64,000 bases of DNA from Geothrix sp. 21YS21S-4 (GCF_030845995.1 NZ_CP132719.1:372001-436000); one strand, 5' to 3'. Counted from the stretch's first letter, positions 25,357 to 33,402 are shown. Notes: generated by a model from the letters alone, not told the origin. Program-made: numbers and translations.

Positions 25357-25980
25357 CTACGCGGGAAAACCCACCCACGGACGCAGCAGGCCGAGGTGGA
25401 GAAAGAGGGCTCCCATCCGCTCCACGGGCAGGCCCATGACGGTGGAGAAGCTGCCTTCCACGCCTTCGATGAACAGGGCGCCGATTCCCTGGATGGCGTA
25501 GGAGCCGGCCTTGTCCATGGGCTCGCGAGTTCCCACGTACCAGCGGATCTGCGCCTCCGTGAGGGGGCGGAAGCGGACCTGGGCCGTGTCCACGAAGCTG
25601 TGGACCGCGGCGTCCTTCTGGAGGCAGAAGCCGGTGTGGACCTGGTGGGCGCGGCCCTGGAGGAGGGTCAGCATCCGGACAGCGTCCTCCACGTCCACGG
25701 GCTTGTTCAGCGTGTGGTGGTCCACCGCCACGGTGGTGTCCGCCGCCATCACCCAGCGCCCGGGATTGCGGCCGGCCACGACTTCAGCCTTCAGCTCCGC
25801 CAGCCGCAGCACGAGGTCGCCGGGCTCCTCTTCCAGGAGGGGCGTCTCGTCCACGTGGGGAACCTGCAGCTCGAAGGGGATGCGCATGGCCTCCATCCAG
25901 TGCCGGCGGCGGGGGCTCCCGCTGGCGAGGATGACGGGCTGGAGGGCCGCGCCGGGCAGTCCGGGAAGGGTGTCGCTCAG
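25357..25980 (-). CDS. Maf-family nucleotide pyrophosphatase
   Basis: Maf proteins hydrolyse dTTP/UTP or modified nucleotides to monophosphates. The signature 'ILASGSPRRRHWMEAM' lies near the N-terminus, with 'VPHVDETP', 'AADTTVAVD' (catalytic Asp) and 'DKAGSYAIQGIGALFIEGVEGSF' -like elements following in order (the last split as 'DKAGSYAIQG' and 'FIEGVEGSF'). No ATG, GTG or TTG exists in frame close to the conserved start. The most plausible start is CTG at 25980, overlapping the GNAT stop as CTGA with a G-rich run 5 nt upstream, giving 207 aa. The gene ends about 375 bp before actA. Confidence 0.88.
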   Translation of the reverse strand: MSDTLPGLPGAALQPVILASGSPRRRHWMEAMRIPFELQVPHVDETPLLEEEPGDLVLRLAELKAEVVAGRNPGRWVMAADTTVAVDHHTLNKPVDVEDAVRMLTLLQGRAHQVHTGFCLQKDAAVHSFVDTAQVRFRPLTEAQIRWYVGTREPMDKAGSYAIQGIGALFIEGVEGSFSTVMGLPVERMGALFLHLGLLRPWVGFPA

Positions 25981-26477
25981 CGGAGCCCCCGTGTCTGAAG
26001 GTCGTGGGTGGCCACGCGCATGTGGAAGCTGTCCACGTCCGGGCCCGCACGGAACCCGAAGCGGGGGTAGAAGTCGGCGGCGTCGCGGGTCTCCAGCACG
26101 AACCGCTGGACCTCGCCCACCCAGGGATGCCGCAGCGCCCACTTCACCAGCTCCGAGGCGATGCCCTCCCTCATCAGGTCGCGGGCCGTCACCACGTCGT
26201 AGAGCTTGGCTTCGTAGGCGTGATCGGACCACAGCCGCGTGGCGCCCACCAGCCGGCCGCCGCGGTGGCCCTCGGGCACCAGGCGCGCGGTGAGCAGCCG
26301 GGAGCAGGCCAGGAGCCGCCGCCACTGCTCGATGGTGCGGTCCGCCGTCCAGTAGACCTCTTCCGCCTGGAAGAAGATCTGCAGCTCGCGGGGGTCCACG
26401 GTCCAGGTCTCATCGAAGAAGGCGACGGTCCCGTGGGGCGTCGACAGGGGCTGCGGTACGAAGAAATCGCGGTCCAT
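25977..26477 (-). CDS. GNAT-family acetyltransferase
   Basis: A 166-aa protein with the GNAT fold: beta4 'LVGATRLWSD', the acetyl-CoA pyrophosphate loop region 'TARDLMREGIASELVKWAL' and the C-terminal 'DAADFYPRFGF', a common ending of this family. The Gly-rich loop is unusual (REGIAS instead of RGxGxG/A). The start overlaps the lnt stop (TGATG) with GGAAGG 4 nt before. The acceptor is unknown; the context (lnt, maf) gives no hint. Confidence 0.82.
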   Translation of the reverse strand: MDRDFFVPQPLSTPHGTVAFFDETWTVDPRELQIFFQAEEVYWTADRTIEQWRRLLACSRLLTARLVPEGHRGGRLVGATRLWSDHAYEAKLYDVVTARDLMREGIASELVKWALRHPWVGEVQRFVLETRDAADFYPRFGFRAGPDVDSFHMRVATHDLQTRGLR

Positions 26478-27985
26478 CAGGCCTTCCTGGATAGGGCCCT
26501 CCATCCTATCAGCAGGGCTCCCGCCGCCAGCCCGCCCGCGAGGAGCGGCAGCAGCCAGGCCGAGCGCGCGGGCGTCCGGATGGGCCGCCAGGTCAGGTTC
26601 ACCGCGTAGGCGCCTTCGGTGAGGGGCGCTCCCCACAGCTCGAAGCGGCCATCCTGCCGGAAGATCCCGGACTTTCCCGTGAGCGTGGCCCGCAGCAGCG
26701 GAACGCCCAGCTCCGGGGCGCGCAGGCGGATCTGCGCGGCGTGGAGGTCCGTGGCGACGCTCCGGTCGAACCAGCCGTCGTTGGTGTGGTTGCTGAGGAG
26801 ATCCGCCCGCCCCAGCGCGAGCCCGCGCCGCGCCCGCTCGGGGAGAAGCGCCTCGCTGCAGATGAGCGGGTGGACGCGGATCATCCCGCCGGGCGAAGGC
26901 ACCTCGAAGGCGCAGCCCGGCGCGAGCTGGCCGGGCTCTTCGGAAATGAAGCCCATCCGCTCGTCCAGCCAGCGGCGGACGGGCGCGGGACCGGGCATCC
27001 GCTCGCCGAAGGGCATGGGCTCGATTTTGGCGAAGACGAACGGCGCGCGTCCGGGCGCCTCGCCGCGCACGAGATTTTGGAAGCCGCCTTCGGTTCCGAA
27101 CAGCCACGCCACGCCCCGGGAAGCCGCCTCCCCGGACAGGCGCGGCTCGGCCGAGCGGGCGTCGCGGCCCATCACCGAACTCTCCGGCCACAGGAGGAGG
27201 GTGGAGCGCCCGGCGCGGGGCCAGCCCTTGGAGCTCAGCAGCGCGTCGCTGCGCTGCCACATCTCCAGTTCCATCCCCGCCCACCGTTGCCCGGGCGGGA
27301 AATTGGGCTGGATCATCGCCACGTCGAGGGTGCGCTCCGCGTCCCGGGGAAGGAGGAACCAGGCGCCGCCCAGCCCCGCGAGCAGAGCGACGGCGAAGGC
27401 CGGTCCCGCCAGCACGCGGCGCGCGGGGGCGCCCCCGGCGCGGGCCGATGCCGCCCAGGCGCCGGCGCCCCACGCGAGGGCCGACAGCCCGCGGGTTCCG
27501 AGGAAGGCCGCGGACCGCGCCGTCCAGGGCAGGGCGCCGAAGGGCGCGCCCCAGCTCCAGGTGTAGATGTGGAAGCCCCACGATTCCCACACGAGGATTC
27601 CGAGAGCCGCCACGACAGCGGCGCCCAAGGCCCCGCTCCGGCGGTGCATCCACCGCGCGGCCAGCGCCACCAGCAGGAAGCCCAGGGCTTCCCATGCGTA
27701 GAACAGCCCGCCCCCGAACAGCGCCGCGGCCCAGGGTAGGCCGCCCTTGGTCGCGAGGGTGGCCGGCACCCAGTGGAAGATGAGGACCAGTCCTCCCGTC
27801 AGCGACAGCCAGAGCCACGTCGCGTGCCGCCCCCGGAACGCCGCCTCCAGGAAGAGCAGCGGAAAGGCCAGGGCGGCGACGGGCTCCAGCCAGCCTCCCA
27901 GCGCGCCCGGAAAGCGGAAGGCCAGGGCGAAGATGCCCGCGAGAACAGCGGCTTCGAGGGGGCGCAGGAGCCCGGGGCGCGTCAA
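26477..27985 (-). CDS. lnt: Apolipoprotein N-acyltransferase
   Basis: Lnt adds the third acyl chain to lipoproteins at the outer face of the inner membrane. This 502-aa protein has six to eight N-terminal membrane helices, a nitrilase domain and a C-terminal helix. The Glu-Lys-Cys triad is visible: Glu in 'LLWPESSVMG', Lys in 'FAKIEPMPFGE' and Cys in 'LICSEALLP'. The Lys-containing loop 'PMPFGERMP' matches the family 'lvPFGEyvP'. It is coupled to the SpoU gene upstream by a 4-bp overlap. Confidence 0.94.
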   Translation of the reverse strand: MTRPGLLRPLEAAVLAGIFALAFRFPGALGGWLEPVAALAFPLLFLEAAFRGRHATWLWLSLTGGLVLIFHWVPATLATKGGLPWAAALFGGGLFYAWEALGFLLVALAARWMHRRSGALGAAVVAALGILVWESWGFHIYTWSWGAPFGALPWTARSAAFLGTRGLSALAWGAGAWAASARAGGAPARRVLAGPAFAVALLAGLGGAWFLLPRDAERTLDVAMIQPNFPPGQRWAGMELEMWQRSDALLSSKGWPRAGRSTLLLWPESSVMGRDARSAEPRLSGEAASRGVAWLFGTEGGFQNLVRGEAPGRAPFVFAKIEPMPFGERMPGPAPVRRWLDERMGFISEEPGQLAPGCAFEVPSPGGMIRVHPLICSEALLPERARRGLALGRADLLSNHTNDGWFDRSVATDLHAAQIRLRAPELGVPLLRATLTGKSGIFRQDGRFELWGAPLTEGAYAVNLTWRPIRTPARSAWLLPLLAGGLAAGALLIGWRALSRKA

Positions 27986-28749
27986 CGGCCCGCCCGGCGC
28001 GCCGCTTCGTAGCAGGCGATGCCCGCGGCCACGGCGGCGTTGAGGCTCTCTACGCCCTGGATGGGGATGGCGAGGCGCCGGACCCTGGGCGGCAGGTCCG
28101 CGCCCGCCCAGCCGTGGCCCTCATTCCCCACCCACAGGCGCAGAGGTTCCGACAGGTCGGCCTCGGCCAGGGGCAGGGCGCCGGGTCCGCCGTCGAGGGC
28201 GTACCAGTGGCCCTCATCGGCAGCCAGCGCGGCCGCTTTCCGCAGGGGCAGCAGGAAGGCGGCGCCCATGCTTCCGCGAAGGGCCTTGGGATGGAACGGA
28301 TCGGCGCACCCGGGGCCGAGGAGGGCTTCCTGGAAGCCGAAGGCCGCGGCGCTGCGGAGGATGGCACCCAGGTTACCCGGATCCTGGATGCCCCAGGCGC
28401 CGAGCACGCGGGCGGGCAGCGGGCCGGCGGGTTCGGGTCCCACGTCCATCAGGAGGGCGTGGGCCGGAGGGCTGCCGGCATCCGCCAGCTCCCGCATGAG
28501 CACCTCGCCCAGCTCCTGAACGTCCACGTCCAGTTCCGCTTCCAAAGGATGCGGAGCGGTCTGTTCCAGGCGCAGCCAGAGGGCGGGACGCAGCCGCTTT
28601 CCGGCGGTGGTCTGTCGGGCCGCCGCCCAGGCTTCGATCAGCTTTTCTCCCAGCAGCACCGTGGCCTCGCGCCGGGCGCCGCCCTGCCGGAGGCGCGCGG
28701 CGAGGGCCCGGAAGCGGGGATTGGCTTTGCTGGTGAGGAGGGGCGGCAT
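27982..28749 (-). CDS. TrmH/SpoU-family RNA 2'-O-methyltransferase
   Basis: A 255-aa protein with the trefoil-knot SPOUT domain: motif 1 'NLGAILRSAAAFGF' (about 135), motif 2 'LWVGNEGHGW' and motif 3 'IPIQGVESLNAAVAAGI'. The N-terminal 100 residues are a substrate-binding domain of the RlmB/TrmH kind. It methylates a ribose 2'-OH in rRNA or tRNA; the target cannot be told. There is no Shine-Dalgarno before ATG 28749, and a TACATT box ends about 17 nt upstream, so the mRNA may have a very short leader. It is divergent from the OPT transporter gene. Confidence 0.9.
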   Translation of the reverse strand: MPPLLTSKANPRFRALAARLRQGGARREATVLLGEKLIEAWAAARQTTAGKRLRPALWLRLEQTAPHPLEAELDVDVQELGEVLMRELADAGSPPAHALLMDVGPEPAGPLPARVLGAWGIQDPGNLGAILRSAAAFGFQEALLGPGCADPFHPKALRGSMGAAFLLPLRKAAALAADEGHWYALDGGPGALPLAEADLSEPLRLWVGNEGHGWAGADLPPRVRRLAIPIQGVESLNAAVAAGIACYEAARRAGR

Positions 28750-28766
28750 GGGATGGGGATATCGGC

Positions 28767-28772
28767 AATGTA
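28767..28772 (-). promoter_or_regulatory. Possible -10 box (TACATT) for the SpoU-lnt-GNAT-maf operon
   Basis: On the - strand TACATT lies 18-23 nt before the SpoU ATG, inside an AT-rich patch that separates the divergent SpoU and OPT genes. A matching -35 is not clear. Transcription from here would give a leader of about 10 nt, agreeing with the missing ribosome site. Confidence 0.3.
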
Positions 28773-28832
28773 TTAGACTATCCGCTCCATCAGCCTTTCC
28801 GTTTTCCTTCAGCGTCCTCCCCAGGAGCACCG

Positions 28833-30947
28833 ATGCAACCCTTTGTCCCCTCCGACCAGAACCTGCGGGAGTTCTCCCTGCGGGCGGTGCTCATCGGCCT
28901 GATCATGGCCGTGATCCTCGGCTCCGCCAATGCCTACCTGGGGTTGAAGGCCGGCATGACCATCGCCGCCACCTACCCCGCCGCGGTGATCGGAATGGCC
29001 CTCATCAAGCTGATGAAGGGCACGATCCTCGAAGAGAACATGGCCCGCACGGTGGGCAGCATCGGCGAGTCCGTGGCCGCCGGCGCCATCTTCACCCTGC
29101 CCGCCTTCGTGATCAGCGGGATCTGGCCGAAGTTCTTCACGGCCGGGAACTACGTCACCAGCTCGCTGATCATGTTCGCGGGCGGTGTGCTGGGGATCAT
29201 GTTCGTGGCCCTCCTCCGCCGCGTGATGGTCGAGGACGCCGAGCTGCCCTATCCCGAGAGCGTGGCCGCCGCCGAGATCCACAAGGCCGGCGCGCGGGGC
29301 GGCAGCGGCACGACCTTCCTGTTCGGGGCCATGGGCATCGGCGCCGGCGTCCAGGCCCTGGTCCAGCTTTCGCTCTTCGCCAGCACCTGGGAGAAGTTCA
29401 TCGCCTTCAAGACCTCCGCCATCACCCTCGCCGCCAACTGGAAGGCGAAGGTCATGGGCGGGATGCTGCTCAGCTCCCCCGGCATCAGCCCCGCCTACAT
29501 GGGCGTGGGCTACATCATCGGGCCCAAGCTCGGCGCCCTGAACTTCTCGGGCGGGATCATCGCCTGGGGCCTGCTCGTCCCGATCATCACCTACTTCCTC
29601 GCCCCCGGCGTCCTGCCCGAGGGCGCGGCTGAAGGGGATTGGATCGCCCTCTCCTACGCCGTCTGGAAGTTCATTGTTCGCCCCATCGCCATCGGCGGGA
29701 TGCTCGTGGGCGCCGGCTTCACCCTGTTCAAGATGCGCAAGAGCCTCGGCGCCGGCCTCGCCCGCTCCGTCTCCGACGTGAAGAAGGCCGCCAGCGGCGA
29801 CCAGGTGGTGGACCGCGTCAACAAGGACCTGCCCTTCACCTACGTCCTGGGCGGAATCGGCTTCGCGGCGGTCGTGGCCTTCTTCGTGACGTGGAAGATC
29901 TTCCACCTCAGCGGCATCACCGCCTTCGTGGCGGCCCTCGTGATGGTCATCCTCGGGTTCTTCTTCGCGGCCATCAGCGGCTACCTGGTGGGCATCATGG
30001 GCTCCAGCAACAACCCCATCTCGGGCCTGACGCTCACGGCGCTCGTCGTGACGGCCCTCGTGATGGTGATGCTGGGCGCCAAGGGCCAGGAAGGCGTGGC
30101 GGCCGTGCTCGGCGTGGCGGCCATCGTGTGCGTGAGCGCCGCCGTCGCGGGCGAGATGCTCCAGGACTTGAAGGCCGGCCACATCCTGGGCGGCACCCCC
30201 TGGCGGATGGAGATGGGCGACATCCTGGGCGTGGCCCTGGCGTCCGTCGTGCTGTTCATTCCCCTGATGGTCCTGCACGAGGGCGACATCACCGCCCAGG
30301 GCACCAAGCGGATCGCCGAGCTGACCGCCCAGCAGGTCCAGGTGGTCACCGCCCCCGACGGCAAGACCTACACCCTGGACCAGGTGAAGCAGCTCCCCGC
30401 GGACCAGAAGAAGGCCGTGCTGAACCTGGACGCCGGGTTCGGCTCCAAGCAGCTCGCCGCGCCCCAGGCCGGCCTGATGGCCCTCCTCAGCCGCGGGATC
30501 GTAGAAGGCAAGATGGCCTGGCCCCTGATCATCGTCGGCATGATGATGGGCTTCTCCTTCATCCTCATGCAGGTGAAGAGCCCCATGCTCGTGTCGGTGG
30601 GGATGTACCTACCGCTGGAGACCACCTTCGCCATCTTCCTCGGCGGCCTGATCAAGGGCGCGGTGGAGATGTTCGGCGCCAAGCGCGGGCTGAACGAGGC
30701 CCAGAAGGTGCGCGTGGAGAACAATGGCGTCCTCCTGGCCGCGGGCCTCATCGCCGGCGAGGCGCTGGTGGGCCTGCTCTTCGCGTCGCTGGCCTTCTTC
30801 GAGGTGAACTTCAAGCTCGTCGCGCGGCCGGGCATGTTCTGGATCAGCCTGCTGATCCTGGCCGCGATCGCCGTCTACCTCATCAAGGTCCCCCTCGACA
30901 ACGCCGGCGAAGCCGACGAGCCCGCGCCTCCCAGCGCCAACTTCTAG
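28833..30947 (+). CDS. OPT-family oligopeptide / metal-chelate transporter
   Basis: This 704-aa protein has about 14-16 hydrophobic helices. OPT markers are present: the N-terminal 'TLRA'-like region, here 'EFSLRAVLIGLIMAVILGSA', 'NAYLGLKAGMTIAATYPAAV', and 'GIMGSSNNPISGLT' in the middle. A soluble loop about residues 490-530 ('VVTAPDGKTYTLDQVKQLP') interrupts the second half. Bacterial OPTs import small peptides or siderophore-like metal chelates by proton symport. It stands alone between the divergent SpoU gene and a strong terminator. Confidence 0.93.
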   Translation: MQPFVPSDQNLREFSLRAVLIGLIMAVILGSANAYLGLKAGMTIAATYPAAVIGMALIKLMKGTILEENMARTVGSIGESVAAGAIFTLPAFVISGIWPKFFTAGNYVTSSLIMFAGGVLGIMFVALLRRVMVEDAELPYPESVAAAEIHKAGARGGSGTTFLFGAMGIGAGVQALVQLSLFASTWEKFIAFKTSAITLAANWKAKVMGGMLLSSPGISPAYMGVGYIIGPKLGALNFSGGIIAWGLLVPIITYFLAPGVLPEGAAEGDWIALSYAVWKFIVRPIAIGGMLVGAGFTLFKMRKSLGAGLARSVSDVKKAASGDQVVDRVNKDLPFTYVLGGIGFAAVVAFFVTWKIFHLSGITAFVAALVMVILGFFFAAISGYLVGIMGSSNNPISGLTLTALVVTALVMVMLGAKGQEGVAAVLGVAAIVCVSAAVAGEMLQDLKAGHILGGTPWRMEMGDILGVALASVVLFIPLMVLHEGDITAQGTKRIAELTAQQVQVVTAPDGKTYTLDQVKQLPADQKKAVLNLDAGFGSKQLAAPQAGLMALLSRGIVEGKMAWPLIIVGMMMGFSFILMQVKSPMLVSVGMYLPLETTFAIFLGGLIKGAVEMFGAKRGLNEAQKVRVENNGVLLAAGLIAGEALVGLLFASLAFFEVNFKLVARPGMFWISLLILAAIAVYLIKVPLDNAGEADEPAPPSANF

Positions 30948-30967
30948 CCGATCGGATTTCCACCTCG

Positions 30968-30994
30968 GGGGCGCGGGCGACCGCGCCCCTTTTT
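30968..30994 (+). terminator. Intrinsic terminator of the OPT gene
   Basis: A perfect 9-bp GC stem (30968-30976 with 30981-30989), GCGA loop and five T. It lies 21 nt after the stop codon. Confidence 0.9.
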
Positions 30995-31148
30995 CGTGGC
31001 TCGAGCCGAGAGGGGAGACCTGGATACGAGGAGGTGGGGAAAGGTTCCTCAGAAGGCATTTTTTGAAGACCATACTTCTTTCGATCTATTTTTTAAATAT
31101 TTAAATAATTAAAATTACAAAAAAATGAATAAGAAAATCACGGCAGGG

Positions 31149-31177
31149 GTGGCGCGCCTGGAGGGGGGGGCTACATT
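31149..31177 (+). promoter_or_regulatory. Stress-module promoter copy 1 (GTGGCG-N17-TACATT) with upstream A/T tract
   Basis: GTGGCG (31149-31154), a 17-bp spacer with a run of eight G, then TACATT (31172-31177). It is preceded by a roughly 60-bp A/T tract (about 31072-31138) that could serve as an UP element. The block from the A/T tract through 'TTCACTCGCTGC' just after the box is nearly the same at 47176-47220. The -10/-35 assignment is inferred; the conservation is seen. Confidence 0.55.
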
Positions 31178-31323
31178 GGGTTCACTCGCTGCTCACCTTG
31201 ACGCAGAAGCGCCAAGATTGCCCCACCGGCTGAGCAGCATCGCTTAACGAGCCCAGGCTGGATTTCCAGACGGGGCAGTGGCTTCGGCCACTTCAGCAGC
31301 CATGGCTGCCATCAGGAGTCGTT
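31178..31323 (+). promoter_or_regulatory. Structured 5' leader, copy 1
   Basis: A 146-nt stretch from the TACATT box to the ATG. Three hairpins near the start codon align with those of copy 2 at 47205-47350: (a) CTGG-ATTT-CCAG 31258-31269 nested in GCCC/GGGC, (b) AGTGGC-TTCG-GCCACT 31277-31292, a very stable UUCG loop, and (c) GCAGCC-AT-GGCTGC 31296-31309, then AGGAG 31314-31318. Stems are kept while bases differ between copies, as in a functional RNA. Confidence 0.55.
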
Positions 31324-31608
31324 ATGACCAAGTACGGAACGCACGATCCCAACGAGCAGCGCCCTGTGGGCGACGAGCCTCAGACGGGGCGGATGGAAGC
31401 GGCCAATACCAACAGCGGGTCCGGCAGCGGTTCCGGGTCCATGGGCGGCAGCCACACCGGCGGGAGCGGGCGGAAGCAGGAGCAGGGTTCCGATTCCTCC
31501 AAGGACTCCTTGAAGGACTCCACCAAGAAGAATTCCGGGACCCAGAGCAACCAGCCCGGAAGCCAGGGCGGCAGCCATTCCGGCGGCACCAGCGGCAACA
31601 AGCGCTAG
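31324..31608 (+). CDS. Small disordered Gly/Ser-rich protein (M-x-x-Y-G-T family, copy 1)
   Basis: A 94-aa, very hydrophilic protein without Cys, Trp or hydrophobic segments. It opens 'MTKYGTHDPNEQRP', has Gly-Ser repeats around 32-48, a Lys/Asp/Ser segment (about 50-72) and ends in Gly-Ser-His-rich sequence with a basic tip. It should be intrinsically disordered, like hydrophilins or GsiB-type stress proteins. The opening matches the paralogue at 47351 (Y4-G5-T6, Asn-rich, Arg-Pro), and both follow the same promoter and leader. AGGAG is 5 nt before the ATG. Not recognised as a named family. Confidence 0.7.
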   Translation: MTKYGTHDPNEQRPVGDEPQTGRMEAANTNSGSGSGSGSMGGSHTGGSGRKQEQGSDSSKDSLKDSTKKNSGTQSNQPGSQGGSHSGGTSGNKR

Positions 31609-31663
31609 ACCTTCCTTCCGCGCTGCGGAGAGAAGCCTGAAGAACTGAAGAAGGGGGTCCGGG

Positions 31664-32403
31664 ACCCCAGACGCCGAACACGCTGCGGCGGGGGTAGACG
31701 GTCCGATTCGATCCATCGTCTCGCTGGCTTTTGGGCCAGTCGCCCGGACTCCAGCACGGGGAAGCCCACGGCCTCTCCGCGCGTCCGTGACCCGGGAATG
31801 GACCCCACCGATCCGAGATCTTCACTTACCTCAAGGAGAGCATCATGAAGCCCACTTACCAAAGTCTGCTTGCCCCTGTGGTACTGATGGCCGTGGGGAC
31901 GGCGCCTCTGATGGCGCGGAACAACGATTCGACCATCGAATCCGCGATCAAGAATTCCTACAACTACAAGACCTACCTCAAGGATGACGACATCAAGGTC
32001 GAGGCCAAGAACGGCGTCGTCACGCTGTCCGGCACCCCAGACGCCGAACACGCTGCGGCGGGGGTAGACGGTCCGATTCGATCCATCGTCTCGCTGGCTT
32101 TTGGGCCAGTCGCCCGGACTCCAGCACGGGGAAGCCCACGGCCTCTCCGCGCGTCCGTGACCCGGGAATGGACCCCACCGATCCGAGATCTTCACTTACC
32201 TCAAGGAGAGCATCATGAAGCCCACTTACCAAAGTCTGCTTGCCCCTGTGGTACTGATGGCCGTGGGGACGGCGCCTCTGATGGCGCGGAACAACGATTC
32301 GACCATCGAATCCGCGATCAAGAATTCCTACAACTACAAGACCTACCTCAAGGATGACGACATCAAGGTCGAGGCCAAGAACGGCGTCGTCACGCTGTCC
32401 GGC
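31664..32403 (+). repeat. Perfect 370-bp tandem duplication
   Basis: Bases 31664-32033 recur without visible difference at 32034-32403. The unit holds the upstream region and first 63 codons of the BON gene. The outer junctions share a short near-match (GTCCGGGACC at about 31657 and GTCCGGCACC at about 32397), suggesting slippage or recombination at microhomology. Identity of both copies means it is recent, or an assembly artefact. Confidence 0.9.
31845..32357 (+). pseudogene. Truncated duplicate of the BON-domain gene
   Basis: Copy 1 of the tandem repeat begins with the same start, ribosome site (AAGGAG) and first 63 codons as the intact BON gene, including signal peptide and most of the first BON domain. 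At the repeat junction it then runs into the upstream DNA of copy 2, giving about 107 unrelated residues before a stop inside copy 2. The intact gene is the one at 32215. A secreted one-BON fragment could still be made, but the fused tail looks meaningless. Confidence 0.8.
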
Positions 32404-32979
32404 ACCGTCTCCGAGTCCTTCCACCGCAGCCTGGCGGAACAGACGGCGGCCGATATCCCCGGCGTGTCGAACGTCAACAACCAGCTCACGGTGAAGGGCG
32501 ACCAGCCCTCCGAGAACTCCGACGCGTGGATCACGGCCAAGGTGAAGAGCGCGCTGCTCTTCCACAAGAACGTGAGCGCGACGGGGACCACGGTGGAAAC
32601 CCAGGACGGCGTCGTGACCCTGCGGGGAGAAGCCGACAGCGCCGCCCAGCGCGAACTCACCGCCCAGTACGCCAAGGATGTGAAGGGCGTGCGGAGCGTA
32701 TCCAACCAGATGACCATCGGGAAGAACGGATCGCCCAAGCTCAAGAGCGGGAGCACCGTCGGCGAGAAGATCGACGACGCCTCCATCACCGCCCAGGTGA
32801 AGTCGGCCCTCCTGTTCCATCAGTCCACGTCGGCGGTGAACACCAAGGTCACCACCAACAAGGGCACCGTGACGCTCCAGGGCGAAGCCAAGAACGCCGC
32901 GGAGAAGGATCTTGTCACCAAGATCGTCGAGGACATCCACGGCGTGAAGCGGGTCGACAACAAGATGCGCGTGCAGTAA
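32215..32979 (+). CDS. Periplasmic protein with three BON domains (OsmY-like)
   Basis: A 254-aa protein with a signal peptide (1-24, ending 'PLMARN') and three BON domains at about 27-92, 98-167 and 180-253. Each has the pattern 'V.xxxGxVTLxGxxxSxxxxxxA...xxGVxxVxNxxxV', for example 'NGVVTLSGTVSE', 'DGVVTLRGEADS' and 'KGTVTLQGEAKN'. BON domains bind phospholipid; OsmY-type proteins protect the envelope in osmotic and stationary-phase stress and act as chaperones. AAGGAG lies 7 nt before the ATG. Its upstream 181 bp are duplicated (see the tandem repeat), so both copies of the promoter region may now feed it. Confidence 0.9.
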   Translation: MKPTYQSLLAPVVLMAVGTAPLMARNNDSTIESAIKNSYNYKTYLKDDDIKVEAKNGVVTLSGTVSESFHRSLAEQTAADIPGVSNVNNQLTVKGDQPSENSDAWITAKVKSALLFHKNVSATGTTVETQDGVVTLRGEADSAAQRELTAQYAKDVKGVRSVSNQMTIGKNGSPKLKSGSTVGEKIDDASITAQVKSALLFHQSTSAVNTKVTTNKGTVTLQGEAKNAAEKDLVTKIVEDIHGVKRVDNKMRVQ

Positions 32980-33075
32980 TCCGCGCAGTCGATCCGCATG
33001 GGGCTCATCCCCGGCCGGAAGCTCGCCTGAACAGGAACCACGTCCCGCCTCCGAGGCGGATCAAGGAGACACACC

Positions 33076-33402
33076 ATGAGTCACGAGATGAGCCCTCGCA
33101 GCACCGCCGTCCTCACCTTCCTGGGCGGAGCCGCCATCGGCGCCATACTGGTCGCCCTTACCACCCCCAAGCGCGGTTCCGAGCTGTGCGATGACCTCCG
33201 GTCCCTGGGCCGCCGGCTGCGGGGGAAGGCCAGCGCCCTGCTCGACGAGGCGGAGGACACCTGGGACGACCTGAAGGACGAGGCCGTGGACGAAGTGAAG
33301 TCCGCCAGCCGCAAGGTGCGCAGCAAGGCCCGCGAGATGGCCTCGGGCCGGGAAGACGGCCGCCGGTCCGGGTCGGACGAAGAACTCAGCGGCGCCGTGT
33401 AG
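33076..33402 (+). CDS. YtxH-like membrane-anchored stress protein
   Basis: A 108-aa protein with one N-terminal membrane helix (about 10-30, 'FLGGAAIGAILVALTTP') ending at 'TPKRGSEL', the classic YtxH junction, and a long charged helix (about 40-92) likely to form a coiled coil or amphipathic helix. YtxH/GvpP-type proteins are general stress proteins of unclear mechanism. AAGGAG is 7 nt upstream. It follows the BON gene and ends before a strong terminator. Confidence 0.82.
   Translation: MSHEMSPRSTAVLTFLGGAAIGAILVALTTPKRGSELCDDLRSLGRRLRGKASALLDEAEDTWDDLKDEAVDEVKSASRKVRSKAREMASGREDGRRSGSDEELSGAV

Noticed and set aside
28809-30278. Long His/Asp-rich open frame opposite the OPT gene
   Set aside because: Antisense of a membrane protein gene; OPT motifs and a terminator support the + strand.
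31312-31716. 134-codon - strand open frame over the small Gly/Ser protein
   Set aside because: Shadow of the + strand gene, which has the conserved MxxYGT start, leader and AGGAG.
31664-32403. Tandem repeat as a CRISPR or transposon
   Set aside because: Two adjacent identical 370-bp units without spacers, terminal inverted repeats or transposase; a simple segmental duplication explains it.
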